Part shown: positions 6,634-14,943 of the stretch, piece after piece
Position numbering within the stretch: position 1 is the stretch's first letter
Layout: every line of letters starts with the position of its first letter
Assembly: GCA_910576975.1 (NCBI GenBank)
Contig: CAJTJY010000034.1
Span: 1 to 25,402, forward strand
Source: an uncultured Lachnospiraceae bacterium
GTDB lineage: Bacteria > Bacillota > Clostridia > Lachnospirales > Lachnospiraceae
Direction: 5' to 3'
DNA: 25,402 nt
Position numbers and translations under genes: made by a program
Notes under the pieces: model-generated
Seen by the model: the letters and a program-made list of their open reading frames with translations, nothing else
Told to the model about the DNA's origin: nothing
The model's database searches: none

Positions 6634-7365
6634 ATGCAAGAGATGGATATTTTGTTGAAAGAAGCTTTTGGAGAGTTGGTCGAACAAGAATATCAGCAGC
6701 GTCCCAGGAATCTGCCAAAGCATAGGTTTTCTATGAGATTCCGGATCAAAATGTATCGTCTGCTGCGTCAGGTAGGGGCGAAGAGCAAGCGTCTGGACGG
6801 CGGTTCTTCTATGTTGGAATTGTATCGTCCTGTTCGTTCTAAAAGAGGTCTTGTAATAATCTTGGCATTACTATTGATGCTTCTGGGTGGAACGATAACG
6901 GCGGCAGAGACATTGGTTCAGTGGCTGAATGAAATTATGTTGGAACAGCACGGGGATCATGTGAAGATTTTCAAAAAGGAAACAGGAGTTATGGATGAAG
7001 AATTGTCCAATGGAGAAGAAAGATTTTTCAAATATAATTTAGCGGAGCTTCCAGAGGGATATCGTTTGGTAGAAGAAGTATATAGGCAACGATTTGATGA
7101 ATACCAAATCACTTATGTCAATGATAAAGGGGATATGATGCTTTTAAGACAGAGTGGGTATAAAGAAGGCATTATGGGTAATATTACGTCTGGTTTTAAA
7201 GGTATGGATAAAGTTACAGTGAATGATTTTATGGGATATTATGTCAGAGATGTTGATACAGCAAATTTGGTGTTAACAGATGGGGAATATGTAATTGAAT
7301 TGTTTGGAAACTTGTCTAAAAAGGAATTGATTTCTTTGGCAAAGAGATTACAACTCGAGGAATAG
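6634..7365 (+). CDS. DUF4367-like single-TM protein, anti-sigma-like
   Basis: A 243-residue bitopic protein. The cytoplasmic N-terminus (about residues 1-70, MQEMDILLKEAFGELVEQEY...) resembles the short helical part of Clostridial anti-sigma-like proteins. One membrane helix follows (about 72-92, GLVIILALLLMLLGGTITAA), then an extracellular domain. Its second half (FKYNLAELPEGYRLVEEVYR ... ITYVNDKGDMMLLRQS ... YYVRDVDTANLVLTDGEYVI ... LSKKELISLAKRLQ) is the pattern of DUF4367, ending in the typical 'sKeEliklAksl'. AAGGTGGTGA precedes the ATG. Relatives are normally encoded directly after an ECF sigma factor and bind it. Here no sigma gene lies upstream, so the partner is elsewhere or lost. 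The next gene is a secreted protein with its own promoter. Confidence 0.75.
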   Translation: MQEMDILLKEAFGELVEQEYQQRPRNLPKHRFSMRFRIKMYRLLRQVGAKSKRLDGGSSMLELYRPVRSKRGLVIILALLLMLLGGTITAAETLVQWLNEIMLEQHGDHVKIFKKETGVMDEELSNGEERFFKYNLAELPEGYRLVEEVYRQRFDEYQITYVNDKGDMMLLRQSGYKEGIMGNITSGFKGMDKVTVNDFMGYYVRDVDTANLVLTDGEYVIELFGNLSKKELISLAKRLQLEE

Positions 7366-7426
7366 TATAAAATAAAAAATAAAGTAAAATAATTGTCATA
7401 TTTTGTCCTGCATAGTTGTTACTATA

Positions 7427-7454
7427 TTGTGCTGGGTGTTTTATCTGGTATAGT
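7427..7454 (+). promoter_or_regulatory. Promoter for the small secreted protein
   Basis: TTGTGC (7427-7432), 16 bases, TATAGT (7449-7454) with TGG before the -10; the start codon follows about 24 bases later. Confidence 0.5.
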
Positions 7455-7477
7455 ACAAAAGATAGGGAAGGAGAAAT

Positions 7478-7906
7478 ATGATGAAAAGGAAACTATTAAT
7501 GACAATGGTAATGGCAGGTGTGTTGGCAGCAATGCCTGTTTGCAGTGTGACTGCGGCGGCGGTTCCAGTGCGGGCGACACAGACGAGAGAGGGGAATGCG
7601 ATTGAACCAAAATACTTAAATACAGCACATATTGTTGCAAATCTATTAATTGAAGGAAATACAGCTTATGCTGCCAGCAGTGTTACAGCAAAGAAGGTAT
7701 GTAAAATCTCTGTGGTTATGCGGCTGCAGCGAAAAGAGGGGACTTCGTGGAATACAATATATTCCTGGATCGGATCTAGCACGAATGGAACGAAAAGCAT
7801 GGATGGATCGTATACATTAAAAGAACGTGGAACTTATCGAGTATATACCAGTTTTGATGTCGGAGGGGAACAGCTTACATATACAAGTCCCACGAGAACC
7901 TACTAA
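7478..7906 (+). CDS. Small secreted protein, unknown (possibly DUF6147-like)
   Basis: A 142-residue exported protein. It has a clear signal peptide: MMKRKLLMTMVMAGVLAAMP then VCSVTAAAVPVRA, with likely cleavage after AAA or VRA. The mature part is a small beta-rich domain: VCKISVVMRLQRKEGTSWNT, IYSWIGSSTNGTKSMDGSYT, LKERGTYRVYTSFDVGGEQL, TYTSPTRTY. Alternating polar/hydrophobic strands and the final 'YTSPTRTY' suggest an Ig-like sandwich. There are few cysteines after the signal peptide and no anchor or lipobox. AAGGAG precedes two adjacent ATG codons; either may be used. Similar small secreted proteins are frequent in Lachnospiraceae; the DUF6147 link is from memory. It follows the anti-sigma-like gene, which might control it, but no direct sign of this is seen. 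Confidence 0.7.
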   Translation: MMKRKLLMTMVMAGVLAAMPVCSVTAAAVPVRATQTREGNAIEPKYLNTAHIVANLLIEGNTAYAASSVTAKKVCKISVVMRLQRKEGTSWNTIYSWIGSSTNGTKSMDGSYTLKERGTYRVYTSFDVGGEQLTYTSPTRTY

Positions 7907-7909
7907 GCC

Positions 7910-8020
7910 ATGAAGGAATTCCTAAAAGGCGCTGCGTTTCTACTGACAGTTTTTGTGGCGATCATGTTGTCCAACTATCTGATCAAATTTGTTCAGTTCC
8001 TCTTGACGCTGGTTTTTTAA
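7910..8020 (+). CDS. Possible 36-aa hydrophobic peptide
   Basis: The frame opens three bases after the secreted protein's stop: MKEFLKGAAFLLTVFVAIML then SNYLIKFVQFLLTLVF. It is a single hydrophobic helix with a charged N-terminus. It has no ribosome binding site of its own, so it would need translational coupling. Its stop overlaps the stop of the convergent aminotransferase gene. A coding role is plausible but unproved. Confidence 0.35.
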   Translation: MKEFLKGAAFLLTVFVAIMLSNYLIKFVQFLLTLVF

Positions 8021-9105
8021 GCCAGCAGGCAGCAGAGGAGTTTGTCGTTCATTTCAGGCGTCATGAAACAGAAACGAATGTATTTGTTATCTAAAAACGG
8101 GAACGTGGAACAGTCACGGATCATCATCTTTTCCCGAATGGCGCGGTCAAAGAGCGCATTGGATGTCAAAGCGTCGTCAAGAAGACGTACCAACATGAAG
8201 TTCCCGCTGGGCGGATATGCCTTAAAACGGCTGTCTTTAGAAATTCGCTCATAGATGCGGGAACGCTCCCCGGCAATTAATTTGCGGGTCTTGGCAATAT
8301 AAGAAGAATCCCGGAACATGATCTCTCCAGCAATCACGGCGAGAGAATTGATGGTCCAGGGATTCTTTCTTGTATTAATCGCCTTAATCAAATCCTGGTT
8401 CCCAGTAACAGCATAACCCAGCCGAAGTCCCGGGGCGGCAAAAAACTTGGAAGTGCCCCGCAAGATGATGATGTTGTTATAGTATGCAGCCAGGGGAACA
8501 GAGGTGATCTCAGAAACACGATCTGCAAATTCCACATAAGTCTCGTCTACCATTACAAAGATATCATGTTGTTTGCATACGTCTAAAATTTTGCGCATGG
8601 TATTCTGGGAGACTGCCCCAGAGGTGGGATTATTGGGGTTGCAGATTACAACTAGGTCAATGCTTTCATTGAGCTGGCTGGTAAAATCTTTGGCGTCTAG
8701 AGCAAAGTTCTGTTCCTCTTTGAGGGGATAGTAGAGGCAGGTTCCTCCTCCAAGGGCGATTTCCCGTTCGTATTCCGAGTAGGTAGGCCCGATGATCAAC
8801 GCTTTTTGGGGATGCTCGATCTGGATGAATAGAGAGATCAGCTCCGTGGAGCCGTTGCCCATGATGATATGGCCAGGATCGGCGTCCAAATATGTGCCAA
8901 TGCATTTCCTGAGAGAGGCGTATTCCCGGTCTGGATAGGCAGTGATAGCGTCAATGTGGCTTGCCAGGGATTCCCGCAGCAGCGAGGAGACGCCCAGAGG
9001 ATTCACGTTAGCGCTGAAGCTTGTGATTTCCTCTTTCTTGATTCCATAAATTTGTTCAATTTTTTCTAGATCACTTCCATGAAAATGGTCTTTATGCTCA
9101 ATCAT
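8017..9105 (-). CDS. CobD/HisC-like PLP aminotransferase
   Basis: A class I/II fold PLP enzyme of 362 residues. The N-terminal DHFHGSDLEKIEQIYGIKKE and SANVNPLGVS are typical of L-threonine-phosphate decarboxylase CobD and its histidinol-phosphate aminotransferase relatives. GNGSTELISLF binds the cofactor phosphate, NPNNPTSG is the conserved Asn/Pro loop, MVDETYVEF gives the Asp that contacts the pyridine nitrogen, and RGTSKFFAAPGLRLGYAV holds the PLP lysine and the phosphate-binding Arg. The C-terminal R (KYIRFCF) should bind the substrate carboxylate. The start at 9105 is fixed by GGAGG at 9111-9115. No cobalamin or histidine gene lies nearby, so the substrate cannot be assigned; it may be a stand-alone decarboxylase or aminotransferase. 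It has a long leader with three repeats. Confidence 0.85.
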   Translation of the reverse strand: MIEHKDHFHGSDLEKIEQIYGIKKEEITSFSANVNPLGVSSLLRESLASHIDAITAYPDREYASLRKCIGTYLDADPGHIIMGNGSTELISLFIQIEHPQKALIIGPTYSEYEREIALGGGTCLYYPLKEEQNFALDAKDFTSQLNESIDLVVICNPNNPTSGAVSQNTMRKILDVCKQHDIFVMVDETYVEFADRVSEITSVPLAAYYNNIIILRGTSKFFAAPGLRLGYAVTGNQDLIKAINTRKNPWTINSLAVIAGEIMFRDSSYIAKTRKLIAGERSRIYERISKDSRFKAYPPSGNFMLVRLLDDALTSNALFDRAIREKMMIRDCSTFPFLDNKYIRFCFMTPEMNDKLLCCLLA

Positions 9106-9115
9106 AATTTCCTCC

Positions 9116-9296
9116 ATTCTGTGCGCATTTTGGCACAAACAGGTAGTTCGTGAAAGAAGTAACGAAATTCTTTCACGCTTTCCTCAATTCAGCGCTAATT
9201 TCAGCACGACAAGGCGGTTTGCAAACGGTTTGTAAAATCTTTCACTTTTTCCACGATTCAGCGTCAATCTCGGCACGACAAGGCAGTTCGTGAAAG
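9116..9296. repeat. Three tandem ~70-bp repeats
   Basis: A 41-bp core occurs at 9116-9156, 9187-9227 and 9256-9296 (periods 71 and 69). It begins ATTC, has GGCAC or AGCAC at position 17-21, then CAA and AGG, then GTT. The linkers share TTTCAC and TTTCC. Copies two and three are close; copy one is diverged and its edge includes the aminotransferase ribosome binding site. Between copies one and two, CGTGAAAGAA (9149-9158) pairs exactly with TTCTTTCACG (9168-9177). Spacing and size do not fit CRISPR. Confidence 0.7.
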
Positions 9297-9313
9297 ATTT
9301 GTAAATACGGCTG

Positions 9314-9342
9314 TTTACACAGGCGCTGAAATCGTATATAAT
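9314..9342 (+). promoter_or_regulatory. Sigma-A promoter of unit A
   Basis: TTTACA (9314-9319), 17 bases, TATAAT (9337-9342), about 65 bases before the first gene start. Confidence 0.75.
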
Positions 9343-9367
9343 TTACAAATAAGTAACAACTCATATT

Positions 9368-9395
9368 ATTATAACGATTATTGATAAAAAAGCAA
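9368..9395 (-). promoter_or_regulatory. Candidate divergent promoter of the aminotransferase gene
   Basis: On the minus strand TTGCTT (9395-9390), 16 bases, TATAAT (9373-9368). Transcripts would carry a leader of roughly 255 bases that includes all three tandem repeats. Confidence 0.4.
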
Positions 9396-9407
9396 GCAGG
9401 TGACGAT

Positions 9408-12400
9408 TTGCAGAACAAAATAGAAGAGCTGGCGCAAGGGAACTGCAGCAGGGAATCTTCCATCCTTGCATTTACGCCAGAAAAATTAGCATTTGAAGTA
9501 GTGGAGGGGGCTGCATATATAGGTGAATTTTCAATAAAAAACACCAATAATATACCCATAGAAGGAACGATCTATTCCTCCAGTCCAAGAATGGAGTGTC
9601 AAACGCCGCAATTTCAGGGAATCACCATAACGCAGACATTTAAATTTCACAGCGAAGGATTATGTGAAGGGGATTCCCAGAGCGGGAATCTCCATATTGT
9701 GAGCAGCCAGGGCGAGTATATTCTTCCGTTCGAGGTTTCAATTTCCAGAAAATATCCAGACAGTTCCCAAGGGAAGATCCATAATATTACCGAATTTGCA
9801 AATTTGGCAAGGGAATCTTATGAGGAAGCAGTAAAGATTTTTGCGAAGCCGGAATTTGCTGGGATTTTTGGCATTCGTGAGACAGAGGAACGGCTGATCT
9901 ACCAGGGGCTTTGCAAAAAGCCTTGTACCAGAGCGCAAGTGGAAGAATTTTTAATTGCGGCACGGAAGAAAAAACGGGTGTTTTTCGAAGTGGAAGAAGC
10001 ACAGCGTGAGTTTCGCAATGTAAAGCAATGCGAGAAGCATCAAGTTACGCTAAAGAAAGAAGAATGGGGGCATTTGGCTCTGGAAATCATTGCGCAGGGG
10101 GAATGGCTTCAACCAGTGAAACAGCGGATTACGGAAGAAGACTTCGTGGGTAATTATGCGGCTGCAGAGTATTTCATTTTACCAGAGAAGCTTCATGGCG
10201 GCAATAATTTTGGAAAGCTGGTTTTACAGACGCCTTTCCAGCGGGAAGAAGTGGAATTGTGCGTCGTGGGAGCACGGACTGGAAGGGAGCAGATGGTGCG
10301 TACCATGCAAAGAAGGCAGGCGGAGCTTGCGAGGGATTATTTGAATTTCGGATTTCGGAAAATGGTAACTGGCGTCTGGGTAAAGCGGATGTGCAGGAAT
10401 TTGGAAGATCTGATGGGACTTGAGCCGGATAATCTCTGGTATTTGCTGATGAAGGCACAGGCGCTTTTGGTGAATCGCCAGAGGCAGGAAGCGCAGTGGC
10501 TGATGGATTCCTTTCCAAGGAATAAAGTGGACAAGGATTCTTTGCTGTATGCCTATTATCTGTATCTGTGCACGCTGCGGGAGCCAGAACCTGCATATGT
10601 CAATAAATGTACGAATCAGATTAAAAAAATTTATCATAAGAATCAAGAACATGCAGTACTTTTGTGGATCTTGCTGTTTTTGGACGAAGACTTGAATTAT
10701 AGCAAAGGCAGAAAGCTCGAAGTGATCGCCAGGCATTTAAGACGGTTTGGAGACAATATCTTATTGTATATGGAAGCCTGGCGGGCTTTGGAAAAAGAGC
10801 CCTTTCATCTGGGCAGGTTCCAGGGATTTGACCGCAAGATTTTGAATTTTGCAGTCAAGCATCAGGCGCTGACAAAGGGAATGGCGGAGCAGGTCGTGCG
10901 GCTGGTGCCGGAACTTCCTGTGTACGATCCCATTTGGTATCGGATTTTAGAGGCATGTTACCAGGCGGCTCCTGGGAAAGAGACTCTTCAGGCTGTCTGC
11001 TGCTACTGCATTAAGGGAAATTGTTTTGGCAGTCAATACTGGAAATGGTATCAGATGGGCGTTTCAGAGGATTTGCGCATTGCCGGATTATATGAATCCT
11101 GGGTGTTGTCCGCAGGCAAGGAGCAAATGCAAAAGCTGCCAAAGGCGATCGTGCTTTACTTTCAGTCTTACAGCAACCTTGCCAGCGACCCACAGGCAAT
11201 GCTCTATGCAGCGATTATCAATAGCAAGTCGCAATGGAAAGCGGTCTGGCCTCATTATCAGAAAAATATCCAGGAATTTGCATTCAGGCAGTTGAAGCTT
11301 GGCAAGATAGACAAGAATCTTGCGGTGATTTATCAGGAAGTCCTTTCTCCGGCGCTTCTGGCAGGAGAGCAGGGAGAGGATTTTGCAAAAGTGCTGTTTG
11401 CCTGCGAGGTAGCCTGCAGCAGACCAGAGGCTTGCAATCTCGTGGTTTGCCAGCATCCTTTGAACAAAGAACAGGTAGTGCCTTTTATCCATGGCGTGGG
11501 CAATGTCAATATTTACAGTAGTACCTGGCAGGTACTCTTGGAAGATGCCACAGGAAAGCGCTTTCTTCCAGGAGAAGAAGTACAGGTTAGGCCTTTTTTA
11601 GATAATGAGAAATTCTTGGAGCAGGGGATTGCCTGCGCAGGAGACAAGCTGCCCTACTTGGTGAAATACTTCGATAAGAAAAAAATCTGGCAGACGTATG
11701 AGAAGGAAGATTTGGCGTTGTTGCAGACGCTTGTGGATTCCAGGGCAATCAGCGAGGCTTACCGGGAAGAGCTGCGCCCGCAGATGGTGGCGTATTTCTA
11801 TGACAACTATACGGGAGATTCTCTGGATGAATTTTTACTGAATATTTCTTTTCAGGGCATTGACAAGCAGACTAGGGCAAAGCTGATGAACTTGCTGGTT
11901 GCAAGAAAGCATTACAGGCGAGCCTATGAATTGTTGGAAAGTTACGGCTGTGAAGATCTTTCTCCGGTGAAATTGGTATATGTAATCTGTCACCGCCTGG
12001 AGGAGCAGGATAGGGACACTGGAGATCAATTTTTGCTTGGATTGTGCAGAAACGTGCTGCTCAAAGGAAAATATAATGAACAGATCTTGGTCTACATGTG
12101 CCGCAACTTCTACGGAAGCTTGGAAGAAATGCTGATTCTATGGAAAGCCGCCCATAATTTTGAACTGGATACGTTTGACTTGGAGGAACATTGCCTGGAA
12201 CGGTTCTTATATACCAGGGATTTTTTGCCGGATTTGGAAACAGTATTTGAACATTATGCCAGAAGCCAGGGCAGAGAAAAGCTGATTACGGCGTATTTGA
12301 CTTGGATGTCACATCAGTATCTGATTCATGACGCCGTGGTTTCGGAATATGTTTTTCACAAGCTGGCGAGCTTGCTTGAAGATCAACAGCAGTTGAACAA

Positions 12401-12941
12401 CGCATGTAAACTGGCATTTTTGAAATGGTGCGCGCTTAAGGACAATCTTTCCAGAGAAGAGCTGGCTCTGGCAGAGGATATCTTAAACGAATCATTGAAG
12501 AAGAAAAAGTATTTTGAATTTTATGAAATGCTCCCGGAATCGCTAAAACAAAAATATATGATTCAAGACAAGATCATATTGGAATACCGTACCAGCGCCC
12601 CGGAGGTGACGATTTCCTACATACCCTGCGGGCATACGGAATATGTGGAGTGCCAGATGGCAAGGATGTATGATGAGATTTATGCCAGAGAGTTTCGGGT
12701 GTTTTTTGGAGAAGTCATTCCCTATTATATCAAGGAGAAGCATGAGGAAGAATGGAAAGTGACAGAAAGCGGACAGCTTGCCAGGCAGCAGCTTACGGAC
12801 GGAGGCGAAGACGGCCGTTATGAGCTGATCAATGATATGATGGCTGGCTGGCAGATGAAAGACGAGGCGACGGTTCTAAAGCTTTTGGAATCCTACATGC
12901 AGTTAGAAGAATTGGTTAATCGGGAATTTATGGTGATTTAA
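9408..12941 (+). CDS. DUF5717-like giant Ig-like/helical-repeat protein
   Basis: About 1177 residues, cytoplasmic by sequence (no signal peptide, no TM). The N-terminus QNKIEELAQGNCSRESSILA then FEVVEGAAYIGEFSIKNTNN opens an Ig-like beta domain (to about residue 105) ending in YILPFEVSI. A second beta domain lies near 190-295 (HQVTLKKEEWGHLALEIIAQ ... KLVLQTPFQREEVELCVVG). From about 300 the rest is mostly helical, TPR-like solenoid (e.g. NLEDLMGLEPDNLWYLLMKA, NLLVARKHYRRAYELLESYG), broken by a short beta insert (YSSTWQVLLEDATGKRFLPG). I place the start at TTG 9408, with AGGTGA just upstream; the TTG at 9381 lacks a site. It matches my memory of DUF5717, a Clostridia family of unknown function encoded next to DUF5716. 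It likely serves as a scaffold for the Hsp70-like partner. Confidence 0.8.
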   Translation: MQNKIEELAQGNCSRESSILAFTPEKLAFEVVEGAAYIGEFSIKNTNNIPIEGTIYSSSPRMECQTPQFQGITITQTFKFHSEGLCEGDSQSGNLHIVSSQGEYILPFEVSISRKYPDSSQGKIHNITEFANLARESYEEAVKIFAKPEFAGIFGIRETEERLIYQGLCKKPCTRAQVEEFLIAARKKKRVFFEVEEAQREFRNVKQCEKHQVTLKKEEWGHLALEIIAQGEWLQPVKQRITEEDFVGNYAAAEYFILPEKLHGGNNFGKLVLQTPFQREEVELCVVGARTGREQMVRTMQRRQAELARDYLNFGFRKMVTGVWVKRMCRNLEDLMGLEPDNLWYLLMKAQALLVNRQRQEAQWLMDSFPRNKVDKDSLLYAYYLYLCTLREPEPAYVNKCTNQIKKIYHKNQEHAVLLWILLFLDEDLNYSKGRKLEVIARHLRRFGDNILLYMEAWRALEKEPFHLGRFQGFDRKILNFAVKHQALTKGMAEQVVRLVPELPVYDPIWYRILEACYQAAPGKETLQAVCCYCIKGNCFGSQYWKWYQMGVSEDLRIAGLYESWVLSAGKEQMQKLPKAIVLYFQSYSNLASDPQAMLYAAIINSKSQWKAVWPHYQKNIQEFAFRQLKLGKIDKNLAVIYQEVLSPALLAGEQGEDFAKVLFACEVACSRPEACNLVVCQHPLNKEQVVPFIHGVGNVNIYSSTWQVLLEDATGKRFLPGEEVQVRPFLDNEKFLEQGIACAGDKLPYLVKYFDKKKIWQTYEKEDLALLQTLVDSRAISEAYREELRPQMVAYFYDNYTGDSLDEFLLNISFQGIDKQTRAKLMNLLVARKHYRRAYELLESYGCEDLSPVKLVYVICHRLEEQDRDTGDQFLLGLCRNVLLKGKYNEQILVYMCRNFYGSLEEMLILWKAAHNFELDTFDLEEHCLERFLYTRDFLPDLETVFEHYARSQGREKLITAYLTWMSHQYLIHDAVVSEYVFHKLASLLEDQQQLNNACKLAFLKWCALKDNLSREELALAEDILNESLKKKKYFEFYEMLPESLKQKYMIQDKIILEYRTSAPEVTISYIPCGHTEYVECQMARMYDEIYAREFRVFFGEVIPYYIKEKHEEEWKVTESGQLARQQLTDGGEDGRYELINDMMAGWQMKDEATVLKLLESYMQLEELVNREFMVI

Positions 12942-12954
12942 GGCAGGTGAAAAT

Positions 12955-14208
12955 ATGAAACCGCAGAAAGAGGAATGGTTTATTGGGATTGAGGTCAGCA
13001 GGCGCTGGCTGCAGATTAGCTGTTACCATGCAAATCTGGAGGAGCCAGAGACGAAGGGTACCATTGCCGGGACGGAGGTCTTTCAGATCCCCACGGCGCT
13101 CTGCAAACGCAAGCAGACGGGGCAGTGGTGTTTTGGCGAAGAGGCACGAAAGCTTGCGGAGGCGGACGAGGGATATTATGTCGCAGATCTTCTCAAACGT
13201 GCCTATGACAAGGAGACGCTTTCTTTGGACCAGGATTATCCGGCAGAGGAGTTGCTGTTCTTATTTTTCCGCAAGGTGATCCGGCTTGCGCTGCCGCCGC
13301 AAGGCGTTCAGGCAGTGACCAAGTGCGTATTTTCCCTGGAAAGCATTACAAAGGAATCGACGGAGTTTATAGGAAAGCTGGCACAGCGGCTGGGATTTCA
13401 AGCGCAGCAGCTTTTGATTCAGGATCACAGGGAGAGCTTTTATGCCTATGTGGTCTCTCAGGAAGAATCGCTGTGGCAGCATCATGCGGCGCTTTTTGAG
13501 GAGGAAGGAAACGGCGTGCGCTGTTGCCTTTTGTTTTGTGATCCGAAGACAAAGCCCAGGGTTTCAGAGGTGGCGGAGGCATATCTTGGAAAGCTGCCGC
13601 AGGAGGAGCATGAAAGGGACCAAGCGTTTTTGAATATGCTGAAAAAAGTTTTTGCAGGAAGAATTGTGTCGGCAGTGTATTTGATCGGCGCTGGTTTTGA
13701 GACGGGATGGATGAAGGAATCGCTGCAGATGGTATGCAGGGGGAGAAGAGCCTTTCAGGGAAAGAACTTATATACCAAGGGAGCGTGTCATGCAGGGGTT
13801 TTGCAGGTACGCCAGGATGAAGCGGAAACGGTATATTTTTGTGAGTATAAAGTCAAGGAACATGTTTCATTCAAGGTAAGCAAGGGGGACGGGGAGTACT
13901 TTTATCCTTTGGCGGAAGCGGGATGCAATCACCATCAGATAGCAAAGGAATTGCGGATTTTATTAGAAGGCGAGCCTCTTTTAGAACTGTGGTTTCAGCA
14001 GCCGGGAAGCCGGGAGGCCAGGGTCGAGAGCTTGGAATTGTCTGGATTGAAGCTTTCGGAGCGGGAGCGTTGCAGATTATCTGTTTCTGTGGAACCAGGA
14101 GAAGAGGAAAGCATCATTTTGCAGGTCAAAGATCTGGGATTTGGAACGCAAAAGCCAGGAAGCAGGCTGGAGTGGGAGTATGAGATTGGGAAGGAGCAGC
14201 AGGCATGA
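12955..14208 (+). CDS. DUF5716-like Hsp70/actin-fold protein
   Basis: A 417-residue protein with a divergent Hsp70-type nucleotide-binding core. WFIGIEVSRRWLQISCYH (residues 8-25) is the phosphate-1 loop, with E at 12 instead of the usual D. EVFQIPTALCKRKQTGQWCF then GEEARKLAE matches the DnaK 'iPS.v.f....vG..A' block, followed by DLLKRAYDKE (KR pair) and an EELLFLFFRKVI helix. VYLIGAGFETGWMKESLQMV (about 242-261) and NLYTKGACHAG are the adenosine-loop and 'd..VA.GAa..AG' equivalents. The tail (about 290-417) is beta-rich, comparable in position to the Hsp70 substrate-binding domain. AGGTGAAAAT precedes the ATG, 14 bases after the giant protein. Whether ATP is still hydrolysed is open. It matches DUF5716 by memory and by its DUF5717 neighbour. 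Confidence 0.8.
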   Translation: MKPQKEEWFIGIEVSRRWLQISCYHANLEEPETKGTIAGTEVFQIPTALCKRKQTGQWCFGEEARKLAEADEGYYVADLLKRAYDKETLSLDQDYPAEELLFLFFRKVIRLALPPQGVQAVTKCVFSLESITKESTEFIGKLAQRLGFQAQQLLIQDHRESFYAYVVSQEESLWQHHAALFEEEGNGVRCCLLFCDPKTKPRVSEVAEAYLGKLPQEEHERDQAFLNMLKKVFAGRIVSAVYLIGAGFETGWMKESLQMVCRGRRAFQGKNLYTKGACHAGVLQVRQDEAETVYFCEYKVKEHVSFKVSKGDGEYFYPLAEAGCNHHQIAKELRILLEGEPLLELWFQQPGSREARVESLELSGLKLSERERCRLSVSVEPGEEESIILQVKDLGFGTQKPGSRLEWEYEIGKEQQA

Positions 14209-14942
14209 GCAAGGTTTGGCTATGCCAGGATTTTCTGGCAAAATCTCCGCTGAGGGTAAGGGCGGATGTCAGTGTTTATTCTTTTGAAGAGCTGTGTTTT
14301 TATCTGTACCATCATGCGGAGACGGTGGAGGAAAGCTTTTTTAACGAAATGCTGTGCCAATGGCTGGATCAGGAAATTGGCAGGACAGAGCTGGCACAGG
14401 TGCTTTCGGACGGTTTGAAAAATGAAAAAAGCGGTTGCTGGTGCTTGGGACAAGTGCTGACGGAGGGAGGCTTTTATACCAGGCAGGAGATTACCAAAGC
14501 AGTGCAGCTGGCAAAGACCATGGAAAATAAGAGTCCTGCACAGCGGGCAAAACTGCGTGGGGACCGTCTGCTGCGTTCTGGAAAATATCAGGACGCCTTG
14601 TGGGAGTATCAAAATGCGCTGGATGGAAAAGAGGATGCTTTTTTTCAGGGGAAAGTCTGGCACAATTTGGGGACCGCCTATGCAAGGCAGTTTCTGTTTA
14701 CGCTTGCTGCGGGATGTTATAAGCTTGCGTACGAGATTGGTCAGCAGACCGAAAGCAGCGAGGCGTATCTGCTTGCTTTGTCCTGCAGAGGAGGGCATGT
14801 CCCCGGGAAAAAGGATGCGCAGCTGACAGGGGAAGTGTCAAGGCTGCGGGAGATGAAGCTGTCAGGGGACCGCAGCGGTTATGAGGCAAAAATCGAAAAA
14901 TTTTTGTTGCAATTAAGAACAGAATATAGGAAAAGTGAGTAA
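14205..14942 (+). CDS. TPR protein of unit A
   Basis: A 245-residue cytoplasmic helical protein whose ATGA start overlaps the DUF5716 stop, implying tight translational coupling. The N-terminal ~100 residues (MSKVWLCQDFLAKSPLRVRA ... YSFEELCFYLYHHAETVEES) form an unassigned helical domain. Then TPR motifs: RAKLRGDRLLRSGKYQDALW EYQNALDG and GKVWHNLGTAYARQFLFTLA AGCYKLAYEIG, i.e. about residues 115-180, with the A8, G15 and A20-type positions kept. A charged C-terminal helix ends it. A TPR adaptor beside an Hsp70-fold protein fits a co-chaperone role (inference from family habit only). No catalytic motif is seen. Confidence 0.75.
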   Translation: MSKVWLCQDFLAKSPLRVRADVSVYSFEELCFYLYHHAETVEESFFNEMLCQWLDQEIGRTELAQVLSDGLKNEKSGCWCLGQVLTEGGFYTRQEITKAVQLAKTMENKSPAQRAKLRGDRLLRSGKYQDALWEYQNALDGKEDAFFQGKVWHNLGTAYARQFLFTLAAGCYKLAYEIGQQTESSEAYLLALSCRGGHVPGKKDAQLTGEVSRLREMKLSGDRSGYEAKIEKFLLQLRTEYRKSE

Positions 14943-14943
14943 G

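Noticed and set aside
9116..9296. Tandem repeats as a possible CRISPR array
   Set aside because: Only three diverged copies, 41-bp cores with similar rather than unique spacers, and no cas genes.
10174..10736. Long minus-strand frames inside the giant gene
   Set aside because: Shadows of the plus-strand codon pattern; Pro/Leu/His-rich with no domain and no start signals.
14220..14798. 192-codon minus-strand frame opposite the TPR gene
   Set aside because: Opposite a clearly coding, translationally coupled gene; composition is that of an antisense shadow.
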